Of a DNA stretch of 64,000 nucleotides, positions 50,101 through 61,302 are shown in pieces (positions within the stretch are counted from its first letter, which is position 1; each line of letters begins with the position of its first letter). The position numbers and the translations under genes are program-made. A model generated the notes under the pieces. The model searched no databases. It saw only the letters and a list, made by a program, of their open reading frames with translations, and was not told the DNA's origin. The stretch lies in contig OZ034979.1 of assembly GCA_964030785.1 (NCBI GenBank), positions 9,444,883 to 9,508,882 on the forward strand, written 5' to 3'. Source of the stretch: Siderastrea siderea. Its lineage: Eukaryota; Cnidaria; Anthozoa; Scleractinia; Rhizangiidae.

Positions 50101-53100
50101 ACTACAGACAAAGCTACAGTATCACCTGATCACTGGATACAAGTCTGATCATCGCTGACTTTGGAAGAAGAAGGAACCCTTCAGTTTTCACAACCTCCTC
50201 AGCATTTTCCTCCATGAAACCAACACATTTGTCCACCAAAGAAGACACACCCTCTGTACTCTTTACTCTTGAAAGAGACAAAGCATCTGCAAGGAATTCA
50301 GCTGCATTTTCTACACTAAGATTGTCCATGAAATACTGCTCACAAGCTAACTGCAAATCAGTTATTTCTAGGTCTTCGGCAATCCTCAGCATTTCAAAGG
50401 CTGTGCGGCTATGGAGCTCAACCTAAAGGCAACATATTAACAATTACCGTACAATTGGGCATTTTCTTCCATTGTGTGGTTCCAGAAAATATCCATACCC
50501 CACCACGGAGGGAATTGGAAATTCCGGAGGGGTGGGGGGGGGGGGGGTCAAAAGGCCAGGAAAATCCAGAGGAGAGGGGGGGGTGAACGGATAAATTAGT
50601 TTCCAGAGGGTCAACTTCGATTCATTCTGATGTAAGCTGCAGATAAAGTTCGAAAATTACTACTTACCGAATTTGTAGATCTTTATTGTGGAATTAAATT
50701 AGTTTAACTGCTAAATAAACACTTTTGTTAAACGTAAAACAGGTATTCTTTCTCCAAAAGGCGCTTTGGAAGCGATATTGGGGCGGAAACGATAAACATC
50801 GTCGTTGCGGACGTTGCGTAGAAGAATCCGCCATTACTCGTTACCAGTCTTCGAGAAGACAGCAACGCGCACCAGGAGTGGTTACATTTACTTATCGAGA
50901 CGACGATCCTTCGATGAAATGTCTTCGTCGTCTAAAGCTTACCTTCACGATATATATAAGCGTTGTTTACGAACACTCAGTCCGTCCTTTTTAAATTCCC
51001 TATGTGGCAACTGGCAAGCGAAGCGCGATCTCATTGACTCGTAGAAGTTGTGTTTTGCTAGACTCAGCAACAAGAATACTTATTGCGAAGTACGAGTGTC
51101 GCCAAATACGTTTACGGGCTTTCTTGCTACACTCTAAAACTAGGATTTTTGAATTAAGATAACCATTCCTTGTTTTTAGTTCTCACATTCTCAAATTAGG
51201 AAATGTGACCTTGATTTTAAACTTTAATTTAAGAATATTTTTTTTCTCAAAACTATGACACAAAATTAAGAAAGGTGATCTTGATTTTAAACTTCATTTT
51301 AAGAATGATTTTTTTCTCAAAACTATGACACGAAATTAAGAAATGTGATCTTGATTTTCAACTTCATTTAAGGAACAAATTTGATCTTAAATCTAAGGCA
51401 CAAAAAGAAGAAAAAATTCTTATTATAAGAACTAGTATGATCGTGTCTTAATCGTCGTCTTAAAATAACAACGTGCTGGCTTTCTCGACACGCACTTCGC
51501 TACCCTGCAAGCAGAGGTTTCTTGGTCGCCCTATGTTCCGGCGGGCGAATAAGTTACTTATTCGCCCGCCGGAACATAGGGCGACCAAGAAACCTCTGCT
51601 TGCAGGGTAGCACTTCGCTCGACTTGGCGATGGAACACGCGCAGCAAAGAAAGCAATACTCCCTCCAAACCAAGAATGGTTACAAACCTCGCAAACAAGA
51701 GTCATCCGTGAGAAAACAATGAGAATTCTCTCGTTTTTCTTGAAGCAGCCAGCCTGATGCGATTGCACATGAACAAACACAAGTCATTTGCCGTGTTGTT
51801 TCCGGCATTAAAGATCGATATTAGTTCGTATTTATACCAATTTTTAAAATGAAATCAGCATGCGAGTGCCTGTTTGTCGAGCGGTTAACACGGGTGACTT
51901 CAAATCTGAAAGAGCCGGGTTCGAGTCAGGTCTATAGGTCTTATTTTTCTTTTCTTTTCTTTTTTTTTTGTGTAATTTGAGCGACCTTTATTTGTTTTCT
52001 TTCCGTTCTTAAATGTGAAATCTTTTTTGAACCCACACATCTTTATTTTCATCGAAGAACTAGCAGCGCACGATCGTAGCGGACATTTTTGTTTCTTGAA
52101 TTGAGAACAGAATTGAGCTGAAATCAAGCAAACATGACTCTTTCGCTGAGTTTAAAACAAGAAAATTTGTAGGTTTTTTCTTATTTTAGGGGATTCTTAT
52201 TTTGAGAAATTTTGCTAAAATTAAGAAAAGTTTGAAATTAGGAACTTAAAAATAAGAAACAATTTGCCCTTACTACCGGAAAAAAAATAAGAATTTTTTG
52301 TCCTTAAATTAAGAAATCGGGTTTTAGAGTGCTACTCTTGCACCTTCAAGTAACGGGCTCTTAACTGAGGGCTGGTATGCAGTGTAACGACTTTAGAGAA
52401 CTCAATGTTCGTTATTCTTTCTATTTTGATCATTTCCCCTTAATTTTGTTTGTGCATTTTCTTTGTTCATGATCAAGTTCATGTTGAAGTAACGTTTATC
52501 GGCAACTCTGCGACTTTTCAAGCGAATTCTTCAATTAAAACGAACGTTTTACATGCTTTTGTCAAGGTAATGTTACAAATACCTAGTATATCTGTTTGAC
52601 GTAGAGAACAACAGTTGGTATTGGTAAGATAATATGTTATGAGTAAGTTATGACTATGTACGTTATTATTTTAAATAAACAGTATAAACGCGTCCTACAA
52701 TAATGGGAACGGCTTAGCTTCATTTAAAGTTGGATCAGTTGAATGAAATTTTCCAGAGGGGTTGGGGGGGGGGGGTGTTTGACAAACTGTGGAAAATCCG
52801 GAGGGATGGGGGGGTTATAGCTTACTTCAAAAAACGGAAAATCCGGGGAGGAGGGGGGTCCTAAGTGAAATTCCCTCCGTTGTAGGGGTATGGATATTTT
52901 CTAGAACCACACATTAAGTTGAAAGAGAGCAACTAAATTATGAGAAATGCCTGGTAGAAATTCTACACAGCATCCTAATAGGATCCTAATAGAATCTTGA
53001 AGGATCCTAACCAAAGTGACTCTTGATGTGACTCTACTTACTCTCTGCAAATAAGGTGTCCATGACGTAGACACCTATACCTCCTTCAATAGGTATATTG

Positions 53101-55253
53101 TAAACAGTTTGTTTCCGAATGAAAATATCCATACACACCAACAACTGCCCCCCCCCCCCGCCCCAATCACTGCCACCCCTCAAGGAGATCTTTTTGATTG
53201 AACCTCACTCCATTGGGAATTCTAGTTAAGCTGCATACTTTCTTTTAATACATTTTTTTGCTTTTGCTGGTCCTTGCAGAATTTCCAATGACTTTCCCTG
53301 GGGTGGGGGGAGGGTCATGAGGGGGTTCCCCTTGGTCAAGAGGGCTACACCCTGGGTGGGGATTTTAACATCCCTCGATGAGCCAGTTTTTGACTGTCAC
53401 TGAAACATTTACCTAGGTGCTGGAATATGACATTCATTACAATTAGTAGTCCGGGAATAGAGAATTCGATTCTGGCTTCCCCTGGGGCTTAGCATTGATA
53501 GGTGCATACTACAGACACCTCTACAATACAGACACCTTTGATGTCTGCATTATTGAAGTTCAAGCATATGTAAATGATTTCTGTAACTGTCTCACAACAT
53601 ATTCTAGAAGCACAGGAATTTTAAAACACTTCACTAAACAGACATAAGCTTCAGTTCTCACGACAAAATCTCTGTAATGTACTCAAAACAATAAACATGA
53701 TACTGTTAGGCTTACTCCCGGGGAGTGTACTCCCTTATATAAGCTATGTAGGTATGTGTAGCACCAAGGGGTGTGGTTTTGAGCCTTTCTGGTCTGAAAT
53801 AGGGTATAGATTTTGACCATTTTGGTCTGGAATAGGGTAAGGTATGTGCACTCTGATATGGGATCTTGTATGGCTGTTACAAGAAGCTATCTTTTTATTT
53901 ATTTTCTTCTACAAAGAACTGAGCTTTGATTAACGTTGGGAATTTGAAGCCCTTCTCAAATGTTTATGCAAACAAAATAGGGTTAGGGCCTGGTCTGAAA
54001 TAGGGGATCAAATTTTGGGTCAGGTCTGAAATAGGATAGGGAAAATCACATATTTTAGTCTGAAATAGGGTAAGGGTTTCCAGAAGCGCGCCACAAACCC
54101 CCACCCAAATCTTCGGAAAGTACTGTAGAATTCCAAAAATAACGGCCCCTCCAAAAGTAATGGCTCCCCGAAAGTAGCATATTTATTTTGCTTTTCTATT
54201 AAATCCCAAAAGTAACAACCCCCCAGAAAGTAGCGATCCCCCTGAAAGTAGCCGTCCCTTCCAAAAAATGACAATTCAAACACAAAAAAATGTACTGTAT
54301 TTAATGTGAAGTTTCTTCAACTAGTGCAGTAGGTTCTTAGCAGTGAGTTGAATAATATTATTTATTATTATATATTATATTAAATATTAATATATTATTA
54401 TTAATATTATTAATATTATTAATATATCATTAATATATTATTAATATAATTATTAATATTATTAATATATTCAGGAGTGAATTAATTTTCAGCGAATAAT
54501 GCGAACAGTCATTTCCTATTTAAATCAAACTACAATGAAATCCAGAAATGACTGTACTTTATGTATAAATGTAACTGGAACGTGAAAAATTTGCCTCATG
54601 TTTCCTTGTTCACCTTGAAAGTCACCAAAAGCTTCTAGATCCTTAGTTGATTGGTAAGCCAACGGTGTATTTAAAAAGCATTTCATTCATTCAGTTATTT
54701 CGTTGATTCATTGTTATCATGAAACCATCGCTTGAATGCAGGCCAATGGTGTAATTCTCCAGGCCGTTAAGATTAATTTCTTCATCGCATTCCCCTGATG
54801 TTGGCTGAAAGTAAAGACCTGAAAGTAATGGCCCCTTTGGCCTGCAACGGGGGCCGTTACTTTCGGAATTCTGCGGTACCCCCCCCCCCCTGGGGGGGGG
54901 GGCTTATTACAGTACACGAATAAACAACGACTCTAGAAATCGACATTTTATAGAATTACCTTTCCAGTGTAGACAAACGTGAGTACCTCGCGGAAAACAT
55001 CCGGTCGAAACTCGGGCTTTCTCACTGTCAACTGAGTGTGAACTGATTTCGAAGACCACAACTCTCTCTGGCGATTCCGAAAGTAATTACAGCGCGCTAC
55101 TAACATCAATCTGTGCGCGTACACTGCAACCTCTTCTTTCCCAACAAGAAATAAAACATCTGCAGAGTCGTGATCGTCGATAAGGTTTTTCAAATCGCGT
55201 AAAAGAGCCTCAACTCCCTGCCAAGTTTTGTCCTTCGCTTGGAAGGAATCCAT
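44136..55253 (-). CDS. BTB-BACK-TLDc domain protein, 8 exons, 485 aa
   Basis: Exons: 55253-54960, 50422-50126, 49292-49176, 48679-48570, 48051-47793, 46976-46891, 45861-45769, 44337-44136. All GT-AG; phases close (1,458 nt). The start is the first ATG after an in-frame TAG; an upstream TTG was rejected. Residues about 15-100 are a BTB/POZ domain (SADVLFLVGKEEVAVYAHRL, then FREVLTFVYTGKV). About 105-230 is a BACK region (AFEMLRIAEDLEITDLQLAC). About 290-485 is a TLDc domain (WQLLYRASKDGFSAAAFHSK, GNLCGGFSDQPW, LMGDYNFTVKDYEVFGLK). BTB proteins often act as Cullin-3 adaptors, and TLDc proteins are linked to oxidative-stress protection and V-ATPase binding. The role of this combination here is inference. 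Intron 1 holds nested transposons; other introns hold smaller elements. Confidence 0.93.
45125..45707. mobile_element. TA-flanked MITE (583 bp)
   Basis: Ends CCGTGTAGCACTAAATTTTT and the inverse CTGTATGGCACTAAATTTTT; TA at 45123-45124 and 45708-45709. In intron 7 of the BTB-TLDc gene. A fragment of the same family is near 55985-56085 (ttttgcggg...ccgcaaaaaa). Confidence 0.8.
46005..46400. repeat. Tandem array grown from a SINE tail, about 66-bp unit, about five copies
   Basis: The SINE segment ggatgggatgctagtccatc recurs with gactaggagtattactactc and acaggatacccagcataaag between copies. The left end (gtaaagtcatcaggtggcccacacg) is the normal SINE tail. In intron 6 of the BTB-TLDc gene. Confidence 0.8.
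51130..52331. mobile_element. CACTA-like nested element (1,202 bp)
   Basis: Ends CACTCTAAAAC...GTTTTAGAGTG with CTA duplicated at 51127-51129 and 52332-52334. It has repeated subterminal motifs (aaattaagaaa..gatcttgatttt). A degenerate tRNA-like stretch lies near 51860-51925. No transposase. Confidence 0.8.
51500..51610. repeat. Perfect 111-bp palindrome (fold-back insertion)
   Basis: 55-bp arms around a single central base (51555), with no mismatch. It begins CTACCCTGCAAGCAGAGG and ends with its exact inverse. Direct CACTTCG copies (51493-51499 and 51611-51617) flank it like a 7-bp target duplication. Open frames over it on both strands are mirror images. Confidence 0.9.
52916..54120. other. 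BTB-TLDc intron 1, central part: dispersed repeat family
   Basis: About 53720-54090 holds several ggtctgaaatagggta phrases and tactcccttatataagctatg. Related pieces occur near 33320, 39215, 42450 and 61590. No element ends were defined. Confidence 0.55.
54121..54880. mobile_element. MITE-like inverted-repeat element (about 760 bp)
   Basis: Left tactgtagaattccaaaaa and the inverse of the right taccgcagaattccgaaag; internal GGCCCC/GGGGCC and gaaagtaa motifs. An AT-rich tract (aatattatt)n lies at about 54345-54475. Boundaries approximate. Confidence 0.65.
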
Positions 55254-56276
55254 GATTGATTGCAAAACGCGCTAGGCCCCCTCACTAGTACCAGGTCTAC
55301 TCGGTAGACAATAGGCAAGCAATGCGTGCAAGGGGGTTTGGTTTTTCCTAGTCTTAAAACTTGCTGACGCTATTTCGCAATTGTTCTCTTTTCTTTTTTT
55401 GGAAATACTTAATTTTCCCCTCTCGTTCTCAAACTGGCTTCTGAAATGTATTCCTTATATCATTCAGAAGCATGCTTCTGTATCATTTTATCCTTTTTTT
55501 TTCAGTAATGCCTAATTTTATTCAGAATAAACACATGTCGGGGGCTGTGGTACAGTGGAGCCAGGATATAACAAATTCCTATATAACAAACACCCCGGTA
55601 TAACGAACGATATCTTTCAGCCCAGTAATATTAAAATGTATAGAAACGAACCCCGATATAACGAGCCCCCTGATAACGAACACATTTTCTTACTCCCTTG
55701 GCACTTTTTTATCTCGAGGTTCCACTGTAAATCGGTGTGTAAATTTGAAAAGAAACAGGAAACAGAGCGCACTTAATCACAATATTTTTAATTTTCTCGA
55801 AACAAAATTTTTGACAACTGCTAGGTTTTATGTGTTCGTCTTCGAGCTAGGCAATGCTGTTTTCTTCTTATTTTAATTATAACTTTGAAGTCTACACATA
55901 ATTAAATGTCAGTTCCACATAGCTAAAGCTAACATGCAGAAAAAAATGTGGGAGTATTATACAGGATCGAGTAGTGAGATCCCGACAGCACATGATGTGA
56001 AATTTTGCGGGTTACAGACCATAAGAATTTGCAAATTTCTTATGAATCCGCAAAAAATAGATCCCGAAAAAATTACCCCACTTTAGAAAACACCAAACAA
56101 ATGTAAATTTTTCTCTAGCTTTACCCCTCAAAAACTTACTGGTATCTCTTTCATGTTTTCTGTTGATTCAATCCAACAATTTTAAGTAACATCTGATACA
56201 TCATATTTTAAAACAGCTTGACTAAGGCTTTTTACTGAATAAAGGAGAAGTTATTTTTCTTTCGTGATACAAGTCC
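55254..56276. other. Spacer between the BTB-TLDc and SLC35G1-like genes
   Basis: Holds the 175-bp MITE at 55553-55727 and a fragment related to the 45125-45707 element near 55985-56085. It includes the promoter of the BTB-TLDc gene, with no clear core motif seen. Confidence 0.5.
55553..55727. mobile_element. TA-flanked MITE (175 bp)
   Basis: Inverted ends CAGTGGAGCC and CAGTGGAACC with TA at 55551-55552 and 55728-55729; repeated ATATAACGAAC inside. Typical short Tc1/mariner-derived MITE. Confidence 0.8.
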
Positions 56277-59200
56277 TCAGTAATTTCTACCCAGCATTTT
56301 CCCATAAAACTGTTGCTCTTTGTTTTGTTTGAATCCAGCTCGGTTTAATATCACGAGAAGATTGCATCCCAACACAAGAGCTGCGCCCACGATGCTGTAA
56401 ACGTTAGCGGTGTAGTCCAAGAAGAGCAGCTGCAGGATAAATGCCAAGGCGATGTCCAGTGTTCGCACAAGAGCGACCACGCCTGCCTTCTCTAACTGCA
56501 AGGATTTGGTGAGCAGTGCCTGGCCACCTGGAGGAAGAGCGAGAAAATATACCATTGTGGATGTTACAGGCGTAGCGGAAAGTTTGGCTTGTTCGAGGGT
56601 GGAAGAGGCTAGGGAAGAGAGAGGCTATCTTCAATTCCCCAAAAAGAAACGTCTAAGCATTTTAAGATGACCAGGTACCTTGTATATTCGAAATCGCGGC
56701 GACTGAAAAGATGAGAACGCAAAGGGTGTGTGCTGCAAACGCAGGTACTCGATTGATGAAAGGTGCTTGGAGGGTTGCTTGAAAACCTACTCCAAACAGG
56801 GAAACTGAGCAAGGTAAAAAGCGAATACAGAAATGGGAGAAGTAGAAGTAGAGAAAAAGGAGGGAAGGTAGAAAACCCCTGCGAAAATAAAACAAAGGTG
56901 CGAAGTGCAAAATGGAGAGGGAGCAGTCCGAGAGGAACGCCCTGGCTTTTTGCACCTGCTTCCAGTAATATGTTAAACCGTTTCCACCAATTTCTTTCGC
57001 GGACAAAAAAAATAGCCTGTGCCGCAGACGGAGTATGACCTTCGGTAACTAGCGAGGGTTTAGATTACGTCTGCAACGCAGGCTAAGAAAAAATTGAGCA
57101 ACCAAAGCAACCAAACCAAAAAACGGTTGATTTTTACCTAACACTAGCAACACTATTGATATACTTTTTTACCTTACATACTTGTTTTACTCAACATCAC
57201 GAAATCGAAAACGTCATTAGCTAAAAGTTATCAGAATAACTGTAAAGTTAATCGATCTTAGTAACTGACACGAATATTTTACACGTAGAAGATAGGTCAT
57301 AAAGCTTAACAAGACACGAAAAGAACAGTTAACTTGACAAATTACATCAACATATTTGATACCAAATCAAAGAGCACTCACCGAGACCACAGAATCCAAG
57401 CCCCAGCAGGAACCACTCATGTGAGCGCCCGCATATGACACTCTGGAAAGACCCTGAAGCAAGAATAGCTCCAACTGTGAGTACCACACTGGAAAGGCCC
57501 ACATAAAACACTGGCACCAAGACGTTGACACGTTGCAGCTTTCTGATGGCGATCAAGGCGATGGAAGTCAAAATGGCACCGCACAGCGCAACCAAGCTGG
57601 CAGTTATCTGTGAACAAAATAACATGTTGGATCATTATTGGTTTTCTGTTTTAAAATTGAAATCATATCGACATTTTTGTTCATAGTAAAGGTTTTCATT
57701 GACATTCAATTTTCTTATCACGTTGTTGAGAACGCGAACAAAATTATAACCGTCCTGGGGATTTAACTATATTGGAATTAAAGTGGTAGAAGATGGGCAT
57801 GAGAAATTAAATTGTTGCGTTTTACAAAAAAAGAAATGGCTGAAAACGTCTAGGAGTAGGAAGTAATGTAAACCTTGTGATAAGTCTTGTACCATTCTCA
57901 GAAAATTACGAAAGGTGCATGATCATGAATTGTGTTTGAAGTTTTTCTCTACGGTTCATTTGCCTTTAACTCAGTAGGTTTAAGATCCACAGTTTATATC
58001 GACATTCATGAAAATCTGGACGAAAAAAAGGCGTCAAGTTTTGAGAGGAAACGATTCCGTATTCTTGATTTCTTGCATACTGTGCGTTCGAATTCTCGAG
58101 TTTCTCGGAGGAGAATTTTCATTTCGAAGCACGGTTGAACGAAACCCATTTTATCCCTTTCCGTCAACGTGCTTTTTCTCAGCGTCTTCGCTATCATGTC
58201 AATGACTGATCTGAAACAAGCACGCTTGGGTTCGCTAATGCTGAAGTACTACCTAGAAGCGTAAAAAAGGGCTAGGTCCGATCTGTTTTTAACACTAGGA
58301 GAAAACCTCTTTTACATAGAAAAATGATAAGGATTTGTGAGAATTCGTACCACTGAAACAATTTTTTTAATCCGGTGTCCTAGTGGATTTGCACCCCCTC
58401 AGAATTCGACCCCCCGGCCCAAATCCGCTAGTGAAAATGGACCCCACGGTCCAAATTCGCTAGCGAATATGGACCACTGTGGGTCCACTTTCGCTAGCAG
58501 ATTTGTACCCCCTTCGCGGATTTGGACGCCCCCACCCCCCAACAGAAGATCTGGCTATTTGTATGAAGCACCGAAATGACTCTTTCGCTCTTCAGCCTTA
58601 CCAGCAAACTATTTCTCTTGGGTTTTAGAACACGGTAATTGTAAGCAAAAGATTACTGTGCTATACGTAGAAGCGTAGAAGCTAATTTATTGAAAACCTG
58701 CCGCGCTTGAAAACAAAAATAAGATGTATATTCCTCGTTCTAAAAACGTTCCGGGAGACAGCAGACCTTCTTCTCAAAACTTGCCGTTTCAAAAGGAAAT
58801 TATTGCCTCATTGAAGGGGGTCCAAATCTGCGAGAGGGGGTCCATATCCGCTAGCGGATTTGGCAAATATGGACCGGGGGGTCCAAATCCGCGGTGTGGT
58901 CCGAATCCACTGTGACACCGGATTTAATTTTGTACATGCTTCCTAAATGTGCATAGCAGCAAAACGAACGGAAATCTTTTCTTTTTTTCTACTCCAGCAG
59001 TTTTTAAGATTCAGCATACACTAAAACGGAAAATTGAAAATAAATACCAGTGCAATTTTCAACCGTTATTTGTAATTTAAACAAACAGCAAAAAAAAAAA
59101 ACACGTTTCTTACCTGTTCCCAGTCGGTCGTCTGGCTCGCTGATTCTATCGGGCGCGTAAACAGGAATGTAGGTCTGGCTATCAGCACCACTCCAGTAAA

Positions 59201-59674
59201 ACACAACAACGTCGCCAGCGCATCAAACAGGCCCCACGCTTCACCCAGCAAAAAATGCGCCATGACTCCTGTAAATATGGGTGAGGAAAACACGATGACT
59301 GTGGCGTCCGCCAGTGGCATGTGTTGAAAGGCGTAGAACTGGCAGCAGAGGGCAAGTGTTCCTGCGACACCGCGGACGCACAAAAATGGCAGATGTTTTG
59401 CGTCGCTAACGACTGGAATCTCGCTGTAGATCAACGGGGGCAGAACGAAGATGACTTGAACCAAACTGCGGAAGAAAACAACTTCTTGTGGAGGGATTTC
59501 TTGTAGAAGTTTGACAAGCAGGGATGAAAACGCGAAAAAAATGCACGAAGACATCGCGCAAATCACACCGAGAGTTCTCTTGAGCGGAGAAAAATCGTCC
59601 GATTCTTCGTTGTCATCGATTTTATCTGTTTTCTTTTCCTTTCGTGGACTGTTAAAAGGCGCCTTTTTAGGCAT
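56277..59674 (-). CDS. SLC35G1: SLC35G1-like EamA/DMT transporter, 3 exons, 345 aa
   Basis: Exons: 59674-59114, 57607-57382, 56527-56277; GT-AG introns, 1,038 nt, phases close. A hydrophilic, Lys-rich N-terminus (about 35 residues) precedes a run of hydrophobic helices in the two-repeat EamA (drug/metabolite transporter) pattern. Seen directly: SSCIFFAFSSLLVKLLQ, PLADATVIVFSSPIFTGVMA, FCGLGGQALLTKSLQLEKAG and the last helix SIVGAALVLGCNLLVIL. The length is close to vertebrate SLC35G1 (about 365 aa). In mammals this protein is reported in the ER and plasma membrane, in calcium regulation or citrate export; the substrate here is unknown. Other SLC35G members are possible. Intron 1 carries a 552-bp MITE. 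Confidence 0.9.
57013..57086. repeat. Short inverted-repeat MITE (about 75 bp)
   Basis: tagcctgtgccgcagacg pairs with cgtctgcaacgcaggcta. In SLC35G1-like intron 2, whose remaining 850 bp show nothing else recognised. Confidence 0.6.
58371..58922. mobile_element. 552-bp MITE with TTTAA duplication and CGCTAGCG motifs
   Basis: Inverted ends TCCGGTGTCCTAGTGGATTT and TCCGGTGTCACAGTGGATTC; TTTAA at 58366-58370 and 58923-58927. Repeated CGCTAG(C/T) with nearby atggacc, in both directions. In SLC35G1-like intron 1. Confidence 0.85.
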
Positions 59675-60654
59675 TGCTAGGTTGAAAATCTTTCCAGAGA
59701 AAAGAAACTTCTTGCATCCAAAAGCGAAAGGGGTAAAGGAAAAAAAAAAACAGAAATTTCAGCAGGGCAAATTTATGTTTTTCGATTTGCTAGCCACCTT
59801 ATGGTGTCTTCCCAAGAACTGATTTGAAATTATTTGTAATTTTTACTGTGGAATTAAAGTACTTTTGGATTGTTTTATTCATTCTAAATACAGGAATTAC
59901 ATGACGCGCTTTCTCAAAAGAACATTTTTCGCCGTTTATGAATATATACAAAAAGGTAATTATTATTTAACTCGGAAAACAGCTGTTGTTGTAGTCAGAA
60001 ATCTCATACGACAAATAATTATGAATTCGTATTTGTAAGACGATATAACCTAAGTTTTCTTGCGTATTTCTGTTTCGAGCCTTTCAATGTTATTATTTCA
60101 ATCTACAAATGAATTTAAATTAACTTTTGTAACGAAAAACTGAGTCGATTGGACAATTTGAAAGAGCTAACTCAGAAAAGAACTTGAGCTACGTGATTAG
60201 CCAATCAGAAGCAAGTAAAGGTGGTACATGATAAAATACTTTTTGACTGAGTTAGGTCGGGCCGGACGGGGAAATGGTTGGCTCTCGGTCATGGCGCACG
60301 GAGATCGCGAGCCAAATATTTTCCCGTGATAAACGAAGTGACCAATTTTTGTTGCAACTTACTGCGCAATGATGGTGAGAACATTGCGAGACACTTTTGC
60401 AGAATATCTCATGCCGAAAATTATGCTGCAATGCTGCGAAACGTAGAGAACTAGTCTTTTTCTTTAATTCTCAGCGAGATTCGCGTTGTAAAAGAAAACT
60501 GTTTGGTGAGTTGCTGGAAATGAAACGTGGACTAGTTTCAGGGTATTTCGATTCTCACAAGACCGCGATATGAGAAGCAACATGTATTCTGAAGTTCTAG
60601 TCTTCTTTCAGTTCTTGTTAGTGTCCCGTTGTAGCGTGGGAGAAAGATTAGCCC
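59675..60654. other. Upstream region of the SLC35G1-like gene
   Basis: AT-rich. The only promoter-like motif noticed is a CCAAT sequence at 60201-60205, about 530 bp upstream of the ATG. No gene recognised. Confidence 0.4.
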
Positions 60655-60992
60655 TAAGGGCCCCCGCAAACGAGGAGACGTTGTTACGGAAACATTGTTT
60701 CCAAAATGTTTCTTGGGTGCGCAAACGAGCCGGAAACATTGTTCCTTGGCACGGAAACCAAGAAACATTTCACTGCAAACAAACGTTTGCACATGCTTTA
60801 TTAGAAGAAATGCAGTCCGCGCGACCCTGGAATCTAGTCAACATTGTTTCCTCGGCGCGCAAACGGAAACGGGGAAACATTTGTTGCTGTTCGTGTGCGC
60901 ACAAATGGGGAAACATTTAGGGAAACATGCTTCCGCAACAATGTTTTAGCAACAATGTTTCCTCGTTTGCGGGAGACTCAACGGCCCCTTTA
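60655..60992. mobile_element. Inverted-repeat element rich in GAAACATTGTTTCC (about 340 bp)
   Basis: cccgcaaacgaggagacgtt at the left and its inverse tcctcgtttgcggg at the right, with GGCCCC near both ends and many aaacattgttt copies. No certain target duplication. Long frames across it are spurious. Confidence 0.6.
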
Positions 60993-61231
60993 GAGCGCGC
61001 GAAACCATTTGAAACTGTGCGCGAGCTTAAGTAACCATGGCCGCCAATGATCCAATTTGCGTTTGTGACGTTTCAGTAGTTTTCATTTTCAGCACGGGAA
61101 TGTGTGCGTTGGATTACCGGAATGTATAAGAACGATATGAACAATCTCTTCCTCCTCACTTTCACTTTTAATAAGTGAAAATGAATAGGAAAGAGTGTTC
61201 ATATTGTTTTTACTCACTCACTTATCTAAGC

Positions 61232-61244
61232 TAAATAATAATAA

Positions 61245-61291
<47 letters not shown>

Positions 61292-61302
61292 GTAATAATA
61301 AC
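61232..61302. repeat. (TAA)n microsatellite
   Basis: About 23 ataat-type trinucleotide units with a few interruptions. Confidence 0.9.

Larger units (their letters stand above)
50474..52912. mobile_element. TIR element GTGTGGTTCCAGAAAA, copy 2 (2,439 bp with a nested insert)
   Basis: Same ends and interior as 28843-30065, again flanked by ATT (50471-50473 and 52913-52915). It is longer because a 1,202-bp element sits inside it. In intron 1 of the BTB-TLDc gene. Confidence 0.85.

Noticed and set aside
51860..51925. tRNA gene candidate (A-box-like tgtcgagcggttaacacgg, B-box-like gggttcgagtc, TCA in the would-be anticodon loop)
   Set aside because: The acceptor and T stems do not pair, and it lies inside a CACTA-like element. 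At most it is a tRNA-derived relic.
55254..55265. Upstream extension of the BTB protein start (MQSI...)
   Set aside because: The first codon would be TTG. The next ATG at 55253 is preceded by an in-frame TAG.
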